Shown piece after piece: positions 31,790 to 41,007 of a stretch of DNA of 64,000 nt. The notes beneath the pieces are model-generated. The model had not been told where the DNA came from. It did no database searches and saw only the letters and a list, made by a program, of their open reading frames with translations. The translations under genes were made by a program, and so were the position numbers. This DNA is from Semisulcospira habei. Taxonomy: Eukaryota > Mollusca > Gastropoda > Semisulcospiridae. How positions within the stretch are numbered: position 1 is the first letter of the stretch; every line of letters starts with the position of its first letter. The stretch lies in contig BTPG01000003.1 in NCBI GenBank assembly GCA_036245525.1, forward strand, positions 137,427,082 through 137,491,081. The letters run 5' to 3'.

Positions 31790-32961
31790 CTTCCCTGTGC
31801 CCTTACTTTGGCTGCTCTCGTGCGACTGTTGTTGACAACTGCTTTCTTCTGCTTCCTCACTTCTATCTTCTTCAAGGTCTGTGCCGACAGCCAGTCCTTG
31901 TGATGGTGTTTCCTGAACCCTACAGTGTCTTTGCAGGTTGAGTTCAGCGCCTCTCTAACTGCCTTCCACTGCTGCTCTGTGGTGACCGCCTTCTCTTCAT
32001 TTACTAGCTCCTGTAGCGCTTGAAACCGGTTGGACAGCACCAGTTTGAACTCTTCTCTAACTCCAGTTTCTCTCAGGAGGCCTACATTATAGCGCTGTCT
32101 TCTTGTTGTCTCTGTGCGGCTTTTCTTTAGCTTGAGCTTCATTCTTACGGTAAGCAGATGGTGGTCGGAGGCGACATCTGCTCCCCTCCTCACTCGAACA
32201 TCTTGAAGGGATCTTCTAAATTTCTTGCTAATGCAGATATGGTCTATTTGGTTCTCTGTTGTATGGTCAGGCGAGACCCAAGTTGCTTTGTGTATCCTTC
32301 TGTGTGGGAAGATGCTGCCTCCAATGACAAGTCGGTTTAGAGCACAAAAGTCTACAAACCTCTCCCCGTTCTCACTCTTCTCCGAGCCTAGTCCCTGTCT
32401 CCCCATCACCTCTTCGTATCCGGTGTTGTCCTCCCCTATTTTGGCATTAAAATCGCCCATGACAATGGTGATGTCTCGCTCCGCACATTTGTCCACAGCA
32501 CTCTGGAGTCGGTCGTAGAACTCTTGTTTCTCTTCCTCGTCACTGTCATTAGTGGGCGCATAACACTGGATGACGTTCAGCTTGAGCTTTTCCTTGGTTC
32601 TAAAGGCTGCTGTTATAATTCTTGGCCCAAGAGGTTCCCAGCCCATCAGCGCTCTCTGTGCCACTGGTGACAGCATGAATGCTACACCTTCTGTATGGGG
32701 GGCATTCTCCTCTTCATGACCTGAATACAGAATCATCTCCCCACTTAACAGCCTTTTCTGGCCAGACTGCGTCCATCTGGCTTCACTGATACCTAGCAGG
32801 GAAAGGTTGTACTTTTGCATTTCCGCTGCTATCTGGGCGGCCTTGCCGCTCTTGTACATGGTCTTGACGTTCCATGTGCCCATGGTTGTATCCCTGGATA
32901 GAGAGAGGCGGCTCGGTCCTGTGGCTTCCGAAGACTTCCGGCTTTCACCACAGGACGTCAT
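31790..32961 (-). pseudogene. LINE 2 apurinic-type endonuclease domain, intact over its length
   Basis: The open frame of 466 codons starts at 32,961 (MTSCGES); the domain begins MGTWNVKTMYKSGK at residue 27. Catalytic positions visible are Asn31, Glu60 in GISEARWT, the VIQCYAPT strand (130-137), Asp170 and Asn172 in MGDFNAKIG, NQIDHICIS (237-245), and Asp266/His267 in ASDHHLLTV. This is a complete endonuclease/exonuclease/phosphatase-fold nicking enzyme. The frame beyond about residue 390 (before 31,790) is out of phase and reads nonsense to the stop at 31,561, so the protein lacks its reverse transcriptase. It resembles CFDP2 of ruminants, which came from a BovB LINE. Confidence 0.86.
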
Positions 32962-33234
32962 AAATCTTCTGGTAGAAGAACCTTCCTCCTCCAGGAAAGG
33001 AATTACTGTTAGTCTTTTCGTCGGCGTTTTTGTAGCTATTTCCTTTTTTGCAGGGTGGGGAAGCTACCCCCACGCCCTTACTAGGAGGACCAGGGGTTTT
33101 CTGTCGGGGTCACCTTCCCTTAGACCATGTTGGTTCACGGCACCTTATTTCATTCGGTGCACCCCTCTCACGAGGGACCCCCCTATCCACCACCCAGGGG
33201 ACGCGCCTCAACGCCATATGGTCCCAGCGCGAGG
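32962..33234 (-). mobile_element. LINE 2 5' untranslated region
   Basis: GC-rich leader with GGTCCTCCTAGTAAGGGCG and GGTGACCCCGACAGAAAACC on the minus strand. No internal promoter motif was identified. It begins exactly at the target duplication, so the insertion seems to be full length at the 5' end. Confidence 0.7.
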
Positions 33235-33245
33235 GCCGAGACAGT
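33235..33245. repeat. Target-site duplication of LINE 2 (5' side)
   Basis: GCCGAGACAGT, matching 29,946-29,956. Confidence 0.82.
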
Positions 33246-33422
33246 AAATAACGCTCAACTGCAACAGTCATAGTTTCTCAAGATCCCTCGCTCACGCGGG
33301 GGCTCTTGATGATCTAAGCCTCTTGCACGCACTATTCCTATCTGGGTTCCACAGGCAGACAGGGATTGACCTTCCAACTTGACAGCGACATCGTGAGTAA
33401 GCCATCAAAGTTAAGGGGTTAA

Positions 33423-33757
33423 ATAAATCACAATAATCTTTATAATGGATACTTCAGTTCTGACCAAACCATTTCCTTGTTTCGTACAAACAGCTACCGC
33501 TTCGCTGTCAAAAGATTAATTTCACCGCAGCCTGGTTAAATTTCGTGAAATGGGACTCCTCGAGACGAAATTAAGCGCATTTCTATGCGTCGGCGCCTCC
33601 TTGAATGTGCAATTTGGATTCGTCTCTGCTTTTTTTTCTTTCTTTTTTACCCCCTCAAGATCCAATCTTACAGGCCGTTTTCACCCGCCGGCTCTTCCAG
33701 TTCTCTCCTGTTTCGCAGGCAATACCTTGACACCGCCGAAGCTTGGTCTGTCACCCT
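33423..33757. other. Gene-free interval
   Basis: No repeat family and no supportable ORF seen. Confidence 0.4.
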
Positions 33758-33972
33758 TTAACCCCTTCACTGCTGGGAAAATTGAACACCACCCAACTGC
33801 AAGAGGTACAGACCATCAAGAGCCCCCACATTTGCGGGGGCTCATGAGGATCTATATCTCCTGCTGAAATCACGGTGAATCTATGTTGCTTAGACGACAA
33901 GAAAGTTTGTCGTTAAAGAACGATTTCAAACACAATATAATTATGTGTCCACAGTGGCAGTGAAAGGATTAA
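33758..33972. mobile_element. HP-B element, full length
   Basis: TTAACCCCTTCACTGCTGGG at the left and GGCAGTGAAAGGATTAA at the right. Hairpin 33,800-33,865 with CCCCCACATTTGCGGGGG at the centre. 215 bp in all. Confidence 0.87.
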
Positions 33973-34589
33973 GACATCATGGAGGAATATGAATGGCCAT
34001 GACAGGTCAGAAACATATTTCGAGACTGGCTTCTTGTCAACATTTTGGTTGATGTATCTTGACAGCACTAAAGAATCTCACACTGCGTGACACACACAAG
34101 ATATTAGAGTCATCCCTTCTCGAGCAATGCTAAAATGCGCGGCACAAAGGACATCCGGAGGCGGCACTCATGTCGCGAATTACCTAATTGTGTACTGAAA
34201 GACAAGCTTTACATGTGTATGTCTTCAAGCAAGTAAATAAGTAGGTTGCTATTGCAACTTGTAAAGAATTAACGTACTATGCAAGACAAATTTGTTGTCC
34301 AAGACTTTGATTTCCCAGATGGTCGCCTTTCTTCACTCTCGAGAACGCCTAACGACCCCGTCAGACAAAGAAACACAGACGTAAGTGAGGAGATCACGAT
34401 GCACATGTTCTTGTGAAAAAAAATTCTCGTCAGAAAATCATTCCCCCCAGAGGAACACATGGAAATTCTTCTTCTAACATTCTCTAGAGGAACTTTCTCT
34501 GTCCGAAAAATAAATAACTAAATAATAAAACATCAAACAAACACAGACGTGAACAGAAAAATCAAGATGCTCTAGCGAAAGAAAATCCC
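33973..34589. other. Gene-free interval
   Basis: No repeat family and no supportable ORF seen. Confidence 0.4.
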
Positions 34590-34803
34590 TTAACTCATTC
34601 TACCCCAGACACACCACAGCAAGATAAGGATCGACCATGATAGTTCAAGGGTGATGCCAGAATAGCTTGGCGCCTGTGGGCGCCAAGCTATTCTGGCATC
34701 ACCCTTGAACTATCATGGTCGATCTGTGTCCTGCACTGCATTGCAGTCTTCGGAGGACAACGGCAAAATTTGGGGATTTCGGTGTTGGGGTAGAATGAGT
34801 TAA
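34590..34803. mobile_element. HP-A element (A1 type), reference copy
   Basis: 214 bp with TTAA at both ends and exact outer ends TTAACTCATTCTACCCC and its complement. The inner hairpin (34,629-34,724) has two 46-bp arms that match base for base around TGTG, with GGTGATGCCAG/CTGGCATCACC inside. Unpaired spacers of about 22 and 59 bp separate outer and inner repeats. Confidence 0.92.
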
Positions 34804-34850
34804 GAATGAAGATCTATGCCTCTTGCAGCTGGGTGGCGTTCGCAACAGAG
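34804..34850. mobile_element. HP-B right-arm remnant
   Basis: GAAGATCTATGCCTCTTGCA followed by GCTGGGTGGCGTTCG, which is one arm and flank of HP-B, directly after the HP-A element. The left arm and its end are missing. Confidence 0.5.
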
Positions 34851-35397
34851 TCGTCCTTAATGAAGCGTGAAGACCGCAAATGAGCAAAGACGATCACCAT
34901 GGGCAATTTTCAACAGCGTGACAAGGGTCGTTCCAGCTGATTGTACATTTGAAAGGCAATTTCGTTGCCATTTCCATTTCCCGAGAATGCCTCACGAACT
35001 TTGATATTCTGGGAGACGTTCTTAGTGAGTTGAAGAGATGAGATTTTGAGTTTCATATTCTGGAGCCTGTTTGAGACACTTCGGGGGAAAAGCCTTCAAG
35101 TTTGTTATTGTGGGATTAAGTTCAAGAAGTCTAGGGGTGTTTCGTGGATGAGAAGCAGCTCAACAACTGCGCAGATTTGTCCGGGCTTTTTTATCCGCCG
35201 TTTTCGTCGAAACAAGTGCAATTTCGACCTGCGCCTGATTTCCGAACACAGTATGCAGACCTAATCAGTCGGAGCCCAGGAAAGCAGGCTTACATGACTT
35301 CGGAAAATTAGGGCGCGGTCAATATCGAGAATAACACACCTGTGTTGAAATAATGATGGCTTACAACAAAATTGCTGACGTGTCTTTCTCAGAGACA
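34851..35397. other. Gene-free interval
   Basis: No repeat family and no supportable ORF seen. Confidence 0.4.
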
Positions 35398-35609
35398 TTA
35401 ACTCCCTCACTGCCGAGCTCCGAAAACACGATCCAACTGCAAGAGACACAGATCCTCATGAGCCCGCGCTGTAGCGGGGGCTCATAAGGATCTATGCCAC
35501 TTGCTAACACCACTTTGTGTCCAAAGTGTTAGTGGCTGGGGATGTTTGGCGTTGAATTAATAAAGATTCTAGAAATAAAATTTGCGATCACTGGCAGTGA
35601 AGGGGTTAA
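35398..35609. mobile_element. HP-B element, full length
   Basis: TTAACTCCCTCACTGCCGAG at the left and GGCAGTGAAGGGGTTAA at the right. Hairpin 35,440-35,504. The right spacer TTCTAGAAATAAAATTTGCG is the family flank. Confidence 0.88.
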
Positions 35610-35830
35610 CGGGGGAAGGTGGGATTGCCGTAGGACTGCACTTGATTACATAGGTGTCCTCCCATACACTGTGGTAAGCGGCATTCTTCTGCCAATATCC
35701 ACAACATCTAATCCATCAACACTAACCGGTCAAGGACACAGCAACCACCTTTTTGCACAAAATTGCGGTCTTAAAAAAAAAAAGATGCTCTCTCAAGAAA
35801 GGCCTTGAAGGGGGGGGGGGAAATTTCATT

Positions 35831-35888
35831 TGTCATTAAAGACCATTATTTAGGTGGCTACACCAAACATGATGGTCCTTAATGACAG
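35831..35888. mobile_element. HP-I hairpin
   Basis: TGTCATTAAAGACCATTATT and GATGGTCCTTAATGACA arms. The right arm is less complete than in the 50,282 copy. No TTAA ends. Confidence 0.65.
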
Positions 35889-35999
35889 GCGATCTATCAT
35901 GAGGCTGGTCGTTCAAAACAGGTTCTGCTGTAGATGCTATCATTATTATCGATCTTATCTGATTAAATTCATGAGAAGCCAAGAAATAAGGCGTCATCA

Positions 36000-36090
36000 G
36001 TCCTTGAGCTGTCATGGTCGATCTGCCTCCCGCAGCTGATAGTAGATAATATATGTACTGCTTTGTGATAAAATCACAGACCAGCACACA
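36000..36090. mobile_element. HP-A and HP-G right-arm remnants
   Basis: TCCTTGAGCTGTCATGGTCG at 36,000 is a solitary HP-A arm. AAAATCACAGACCAGCACAC at 36,070 is a solitary HP-G arm. Partner arms are missing. Confidence 0.5.
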
Positions 36091-36204
36091 CTACTGAACG
36101 AACCATTTTGGTGTCTGGCAGACAAGCCAGTAGCTTGGAAACAGCCGCGTTGATGAGCGAGACGTTTACCAGACCATTACCTCATTCTGTTTTCATACCG
36201 AGTC

Positions 36205-36276
36205 ACCCTGGTTGTCTCCCTCGATTCGCTACCGCTTATCAACCGTAGTGAATCGAGGGAGGCAACCAGTGTGGTA
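36205..36276. mobile_element. HP-D hairpin
   Basis: CCTGGTTGTCTCCCTCGATT and AATCGAGGGAGGCAACCAG arms with CGCTACCGCTT / ACCGTAGTG near the loop. Confidence 0.75.
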
Positions 36277-36583
36277 CCGATTTTCATTAATATGGAAGTG
36301 GTCCTTTAATTAACGACTGCATAACGCTTCCACCGGATGGACTGACCATGATGGATTAAAGCAATCTGCTCCATGGGCGGGCTTGGACTGCTAAAATTCT
36401 CCGGTTCTCAATGCTGTCTTGCCACAACTCAGACTTCTCTGCTCCTCTGTTCACAGTCCATGTGCGCCGGCACACGTAAGAAAGGATTTCTGCTGCCCCT
36501 TCTATGCGTCGTGGGAAATCTACTGCGTACAAAGGATAAGTTGAGCGAAAAGGTCTCTCGTTTTACGACTTTTAAACGGCTTC

Positions 36584-36771
36584 TTAACTCATTCTACCCC
36601 AGACACACTACAGCCAGATAAGGATCGACCATGATAGTTCAAGGGTGATGCCAGAATAGCTTGGCGCCTATTGAACTATCATGGTCGATCCCCGTGTCCT
36701 ACACTGCAATGCAGTCTTCAGAGGACAACGGCAAAATTTGGGGATTTCGGTGTTGGGGTAGAATGAGTTAA
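36584..36771. mobile_element. HP-A element (A1 type), internal deletion
   Basis: Outer ends and TTAA copies are intact. The left arm is complete to GGCGCC, but most of the right arm is lost (only TTGAACTATCATGGTCGAT remains). The rest matches the 34,590 copy closely. Confidence 0.85.
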
Positions 36772-36904
36772 TTTAGTCCTTTTGTCTTTACTGTAAGACA
36801 TAGTAAGAACGTTTAGCGATGTTGCGATCTATTCAACCAATATTGCCTGGAGCAGGTAGCATTAAGTATATATCTTGATTGGTTTGGCGCGTGGGACTGC
36901 AGAT

Positions 36905-37070
36905 TGATCGACTATAATTGGTCCTAGGGTATAGCCCGATTAGCTTGGCACCTAGAAAGGCGCTATGCACTACAACAAAATAAAGATCACCGTGAAAGTT
37001 CAAGGGCAAAGCCTAGGGCGCCAAGATTTTACGGTTGCACCCTTAAACAATCCTGGCTGACCTTTCAAGT
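36905..37070. mobile_element. Two degenerate HP-A arms
   Basis: GATTGATCGACTATAATTGG with GATTAGCTTGGCACC (36,911-36,955), then GATCACCGTGAAAGTTCAAG with GGCGCCAAGATTTTACGG (36,986-37,034). Pairing within either is weak. Confidence 0.45.
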
Positions 37071-37117
37071 GACCTCACATGTCACGAGAAGTTTGGGGTT
37101 GTCCTCAGAAGGCCACA

Positions 37118-37235
37118 TACAGAATACAGAATATTCTATATTCTGCTGTTATGCGGGGCAAAAAGAAAGCATTTTCCATTTTCTAGAAAAGCGAGATTTT
37201 CTTTGGCGCTTGTCATATTTCTGTATTCTGTACAT
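37118..37235. repeat. Inverted repeat of ACAGAATACAGAATA type
   Basis: CATACAGAATACAGAATATT on the left and ATTTCTGTATTCTGTACATG on the right, with imperfect pairing between. Seen once. Confidence 0.5.
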
Positions 37236-37482
37236 GTAGCCTTCTCAGAAGAACAACTTCCACCTTCAGGAATTTTGCGAAATGCGCTGCACCAAGCGCG
37301 CAACTCCAAGGTACGACCGCCCTCCAGCTAAATCAATTAAGAGAACCCCAACAGTTATTCCTCGTTATTACTTGCTATAATTTAGAGAGAGACCGTGGGG
37401 TTTTGAGGCCATGTCAGTGGTACAGCCTCTCAATCGATCCACGTGTGATGTCAATTAATAACTGTGCTGGTCAGAACGGCAG

Positions 37483-37483
37483 C

Positions 37484-37528
<45 letters not shown>
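37483..37528. repeat. (ATT)n microsatellite
   Basis: About 45 bp of ATT trinucleotides. Confidence 0.95.
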
Positions 37529-37529
<1 letters not shown>

Positions 37530-37690
37530 AGTCCACTTCGCTTATAACAATGTCGGCTATAAACACTTTTTCAGAGGTCTCGACGGCACGTTTTCTACGA
37601 AATTTATTTCAATAAAATTAATATTATGACAAACTTCGGACGTACACAAGAAGAATTTGGTTGCCTAGCAATTTGTTACATCTGAAGGTT
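37528..37690. mobile_element. Possible Tigger/pogo-like end
   Basis: ACAGTCCACTTCGCTTATAA then CAATGTCGGCTATAAAC, matching the minus strand of 2188-2275. AAACTTCGGAC is shared by both copies further inside. No transposase. Confidence 0.4.
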
Positions 37691-37708
37691 ACCGTTTATT
37701 AATAATCA

Positions 37709-37709
<1 letters not shown>

Positions 37710-37763
<54 letters not shown>

Positions 37764-37800
37764 TCACTACTACTACTACTATCATCATCATTATTATTTT
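37710..37800. repeat. (ATT)n and (ACT)n microsatellites
   Basis: ATT trinucleotides (37,710-37,762) followed by a short ACT run. Confidence 0.95.
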
Positions 37801-37894
37801 CTTATGGCTATACGCCGGAAAGTCCAAAATCATAGACAAGTACGCAAAATTTGATCAGAGGCCCCACGGCTGTCTCCAAGACTCCCAAGACACA

Positions 37895-37960
37895 AGGTCA
37901 TCGGGCCGTGCGCGGGCCAAAGGCGGCCGACGTCGGCCCGATAGCCTTTTGCGCATTGGG
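37895..37960. mobile_element. HP-H hairpin
   Basis: GGTCATCGGGCCGTGCGCGG on the left and CGGCCGACGTCGGCCCGAT on the right. The left arm has lost the ACGTCGG part. Confidence 0.6.
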
Positions 37961-37997
37961 CACTAGTTCGCCGTGCGACATGCTGATTATTTCAACA

Positions 37998-38064
37998 GTG
38001 TGCTGGTCTGTCATTTTGGACCTTACGAGTGAACGCCTTAGGTCCAAAATCACAGACCAACACA
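37998..38064. mobile_element. HP-G hairpin
   Basis: GTGTGCTGGTCTGTCATTTT on the left and AAAATCACAGACCAACACA on the right, with GGACCTTACG...CCTTAGGTCC inside. Confidence 0.8.
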
Positions 38065-38074
38065 TATATGATCA

Positions 38075-38160
38075 GTTGACTCTTTCGCTCTCAGCGACAA
38101 TGGCGGGAGACAGATCGACCATGACAGCTCGTGAAAAGAGAAGAAAAGCTAAGCTCACCT
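38075..38160. mobile_element. HP-A left-arm remnant
   Basis: TTGACTCTTTCGCTCTCAGC then GATCGACCATGACAGCTCGT. No right arm. Confidence 0.5.
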
Positions 38161-38954
38161 GGCGCGATGGATTCACAAAAAAATTCCAACCGACAGTACC
38201 AAATCTCCTCGGAAGTAGCTGGTTCTGAAAATCGCCGGTATCCCTTCGTCTGAACGTAGCCTCTGTCACCCGCACAGTTGAAAAACCGGTGACACTTGTC
38301 ACGAAGAAAGAGAAACAATCCACCGCACTCCATGAAAGTAAAGAAAGATGCTTTGGTAAAATTAATGACAAAACAGTATGGCATTCACCCTTTTGATCTG
38401 GATCTTGCACTGGGCTCAATGCTGTTACTGTCGGTTTTTCTCAGTCATTCAGAGCGTGGCCAGCTAGAAGGTGGGCTAATCATGAGCAGCCACACGCGCA
38501 ATCCTCTCGTACTAATGGATTATCTTGGAGTGTTCAGCACATGAACGCAAACAACGACAAACTGTCGGCTTCATGGCATTTCGGTCTTATAAAAGGTTTC
38601 CCAATGTTCACGCACGTAAGCACTGTATCCCTGTTTGAACTGGAAATTCCATAGCGGTTTGGTTCCATGGTTAAGCACTGCAAGCTATGTCCAAGTTTTC
38701 TGTTTCATGTCGTTGGTCCTAAAAAATAAAAAAAAGGCTTTCCCGGTTTCAGGCGACGCCGGAAACGCCACTGTCTTCTATTGCAGTGATAAATTACACT
38801 AACAATGCAATTGCACACTCATCAATGTCTTCTAAACCAATCAAACACTCGATAAATTCGTATTTTTTTTCGCATGGAAATCGCGAATGTTTACATACAC
38901 TTGCTTACAGGTCCTGAGAAATGCATAAGCTTAGGTACTCTTACGCTTATCTCC
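38161..38954. other. Gene-free interval
   Basis: No hairpin family. Short ORFs on both strands (for example 38,072-38,419 -) carry no recognised domain. Confidence 0.4.
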
Positions 38955-39023
38955 GCGCACTGGTCTGTGATTTTGGACCTCACGGTCTTCGGCCGTAAGA
39001 TCTTATATCACAAACCAGCACAC
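38955..39023. mobile_element. HP-G hairpin
   Basis: GCGCACTGGTCTGTGATTTT on the left and ATATCACAAACCAGCACAC on the right. The inner part TCTTCGGCCG is diverged. Confidence 0.72.
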
Positions 39024-39153
39024 ACATCTCATGCCAAAGGCGTCCACCGTTTGACTAATGAAGGATCAATTATCATTGCATCAAGACGCACTCGAGCGAA
39101 AACGTGAGGTAGACGAAATCCGCATACCCATACACCTACTCTCCCAACTACAC

Positions 39154-39225
39154 GTGTGCTGTCGTCTGTAATTTTGGACCCCACCGCTCGAAACAGTAAG
39201 GTCCAGAATTACAGGCCTGCACACA
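39154..39225. mobile_element. HP-G hairpin, matched-arm variant
   Basis: GTGTGCTGTCGTCTGTAATT on the left and AGAATTACAGGCCTGCACAC on the right. The change from TGTGAT to TGTAAT is mirrored in the right arm (ATTACA). Confidence 0.75.
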
Positions 39226-39351
39226 GCCGTCACGAGTTACGCGTGTTGGAATCTGTCGCCCTCGGCCGACATCACTTACAACATCACTTGAAAAGTCACA
39301 AGGACGACCTACCATCACCCCACCTGCAGCAACATTCAGGGTATCATTTCG

Positions 39352-39421
39352 TGCGTTGGTCTATGACTTTGGACCGTACGGTTTTTGGCCGTACGGTCTA
39401 AAATCATAGACCTACAAATGC
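39352..39421. mobile_element. HP-G hairpin, matched-arm variant
   Basis: CGTTGGTCTATGACTTTGGA on the left and TCTAAAATCATAGACCTAC on the right. CTATGA and TCATAG match each other and differ from the consensus CTGTGA. The centre CCGTACGG...CCGTACGG pairs perfectly. Confidence 0.8.
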
Positions 39422-39565
39422 CACCGCATTATACGCATGTTTATTCTCCTGGTAAACAGCTCATGAGAATCAATTAAAGTATTATACGTTAGCTGATCCC
39501 ACCAAAAAGGTTACACTACGTGTGGTTTACATTACTGCAGAGAAAAAGTGATCACGATCCAACTG

Positions 39566-39628
39566 CAAAAGACATAGATCATCATGAGTCCCCGCAATGC
39601 GGGGACTCATGATGATCTATGTCTTTTG
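39566..39628. mobile_element. HP-B hairpin, perfect 31-bp arms
   Basis: CAAAAGACATAGATCATCAT and the rest of the left arm pair without a single mismatch to the right arm around a one-base loop. The arms carry CATCATGAGTCC and GGACTCATGATG in place of the consensus CCTCATGAGCCC. The left flank (CTGCAGAGAAAAAGTGATCA) is HP-B-like; the outer TTAA is not clear. Confidence 0.85.
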
Positions 39629-39996
39629 TTGACTCGATCTTTGTATCCACGTTGGACGAATTAGGCTCTCATAGCGTCCTAGCCAACCAACCAACCAGTC
39701 AGCCTGCCACATAATTATGTTGTTAGTTAGCGGTATAAACATACGCGCTACTTTCAAACTTGGCTCAACTGATACTAAGACTGTGTGTATAAACTGCCGC
39801 GAGATGGGCCGTAGTCCTCAGCTCGGCGTTAAAACCTAATAACAAACTGCGTGTATAAAATGCCGCACATTAGCGTTTCAACTGATAATTAACAGATGAT
39901 TCAGAACAATAAAACAATCCACACCCTTTAATGAATTTGCAAGTTTAGGAGGCCGGCATCAAATCTGTGTCAGTGCCAGGGACACAGACCGACCAA
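39629..39996. other. Gene-free interval
   Basis: No supportable feature seen. Confidence 0.4.
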
Positions 39997-40080
39997 CACT
40001 GGTTGCCTCCGTCGTTTCGCTACCGGTGATCGGCGGTAGCAAATCGAGTGAGAGGTAGCGACTCGAGGGAGACAACCAGT
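39997..40080. mobile_element. HP-D hairpin with inner duplication
   Basis: CACTGGTTGCCTCCGTCGTT on the left and GACTCGAGGGAGACAACCAGT on the right. GGTAGCRAATCGAGTGAG and GGTAGCGACTCGAGGGAG are tandem, so the right arm is partly doubled. Confidence 0.72.
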
Positions 40081-40140
40081 ATAAGATCGGCATGAAAGTT
40101 AGTAGGGTAGGCCTAGTTGCAGACGCCTTCCCTGGATACA

Positions 40141-40258
40141 TCAACTACGATAGTTCATGGGCGCAGTTGAATTAGCGGGTCTCTTTTTTCAGGCACGTGC
40201 ACCCAGCACATCTAGCACTACCCTAGCGTCATCATGGCCGATACACCTCCTACTGTGG
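40141..40258. mobile_element. HP-A element, degenerate
   Basis: ATCAACTACGATAGTTCATG and CTAGCACTACCCTAGCGTCA can be aligned to the two arms. The centre is replaced. Confidence 0.5.
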
Positions 40259-40285
40259 TGACTTAAGAGTGAATGCGATAAAGCC

Positions 40286-40362
40286 TGTCGTATACCGTGT
40301 AATAATAGATGACAGCGTTTGGCCTGGGAAACGCTGTCATCGCCTATTGCGCGGTATACGAC
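40286..40362. repeat. Solitary palindrome, 34-bp arms
   Basis: GTCGTATACCG and CGGTATACGAC at the base, GATGACAGCGTTT and AAACGCTGTCATC near the loop, with a few mismatches between. Seen once in the window. Confidence 0.7.
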
Positions 40363-40561
40363 GGCGAACATTCCGCAATGACTTTTCCAAAAGACAGCTG
40401 TCGGTGTTTTAAGCAGATGTCGTGCATAGTTTTGTTGATGATGACTCAACGGATGCCCGAGTCCTTATTACATGGGCTGATCAGAATTCAAAGACGAAAT
40501 TTACTGCCACCGATGTTTGTCAACAGTGAAAACTTCATCACTTCCACAGTAAACTGAGGGA

Positions 40562-40665
40562 CACGGATCGACAATGACAGTTCAACATCAGTGCCTCATT
40601 AACTTGGCGCCTGGATGCACAAAGCTAATCAGACACATCCCTCGAGCTACCATCAATCAATCGGC
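40562..40665. mobile_element. HP-A element, degenerate
   Basis: GGATCGACAATGACAGTTCA on the left and AAGCTAATCAGACACATCCC on the right. The left arm still has CTTGGCGCC. Confidence 0.55.
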
Positions 40666-40755
40666 AATCTCCCACGACATATGCTCCAAAGACCCCCAAC
40701 ATCCCCCCCCCCCCCCTCCCTCGATAGAACACAATTTCAAACCCATACAATTCTG

Positions 40756-40950
40756 ACACGCCACGACAGGATGTGGATCGACCATGATAGTTCAAGGGTT
40801 GTGTCAGAATAGCTTGGCGCCTCTAGGCGCCAAGCTATTCTGACACAACCCTTGAACTATCATGGTCGATCTGTCTCCAGAACTGCAACATATGCATACG
40901 AGGACCTCTCAAAATTCGATAGTTGGTCCTCAACGTTTAATGAGTTTTAA
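40756..40950. mobile_element. HP-A element, matched-arm variant
   Basis: The hairpin 40,776-40,871 has two 47-bp arms matching exactly around CT. Both arms carry GGTTGTGTCAG / CTGACACAACC in place of GGTGATGCCAG / CTGGCATCACC. The outer end AATGAGTTTTAA at the right is eroded. Confidence 0.87.
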
Positions 40951-40952
40951 AA

Positions 40953-41007
40953 TGTGCTCATCTGCGATTCTGGGCGTTGAAGTCCAAAATCGTAAACCAA
41001 CACACAC
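40953..41007. mobile_element. HP-G hairpin, degenerate
   Basis: TGTGCTCATCTGCGATTCTG on the left and GTCCAAAATCGTAAACCAAC on the right. Confidence 0.55.

Larger units (their letters stand above)
29957..33234 (-). mobile_element. LINE 2: RTE-like non-LTR retrotransposon, dead
   Basis: About 3.28 kb between 11-bp duplications. Reading from the right: a 5' UTR of about 270 bp, a complete apurinic-type endonuclease, a linker, a reverse transcriptase with FADD, and a C-terminal region. It ends in a (GTAA)n tail (TTACTTACTTACTTAC on the + strand at 29,956-29,971). The single ORF with endonuclease plus reverse transcriptase, the tetranucleotide tail, and the resemblance to the BovB-derived craniofacial development protein 2 suggest an RTE-like clade. 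Three or more frameshifts inactivate it. Confidence 0.88.
29932..33422. mobile_element. HP-B element split by LINE 2
   Basis: The left piece 29,932-29,956 reads TTAACGCCTTCACCGCCGAG, an HP-B left end. The right piece 33,246-33,422 holds CTCAACTGCAACAGTCATAG, the HP-B hairpin, and the right end AAGGGGTTAA. With LINE 2 and one duplication removed the element is about 202 bp, close to intact HP-B copies (213-216 bp). The hairpin element is therefore older than the LINE insertion. Confidence 0.88.

Noticed and set aside
34629..34724. Transcription terminator-like hairpin
   Set aside because: GC-rich stem but no T-run and no bacterial context; it is the inner palindrome of a dispersed element.
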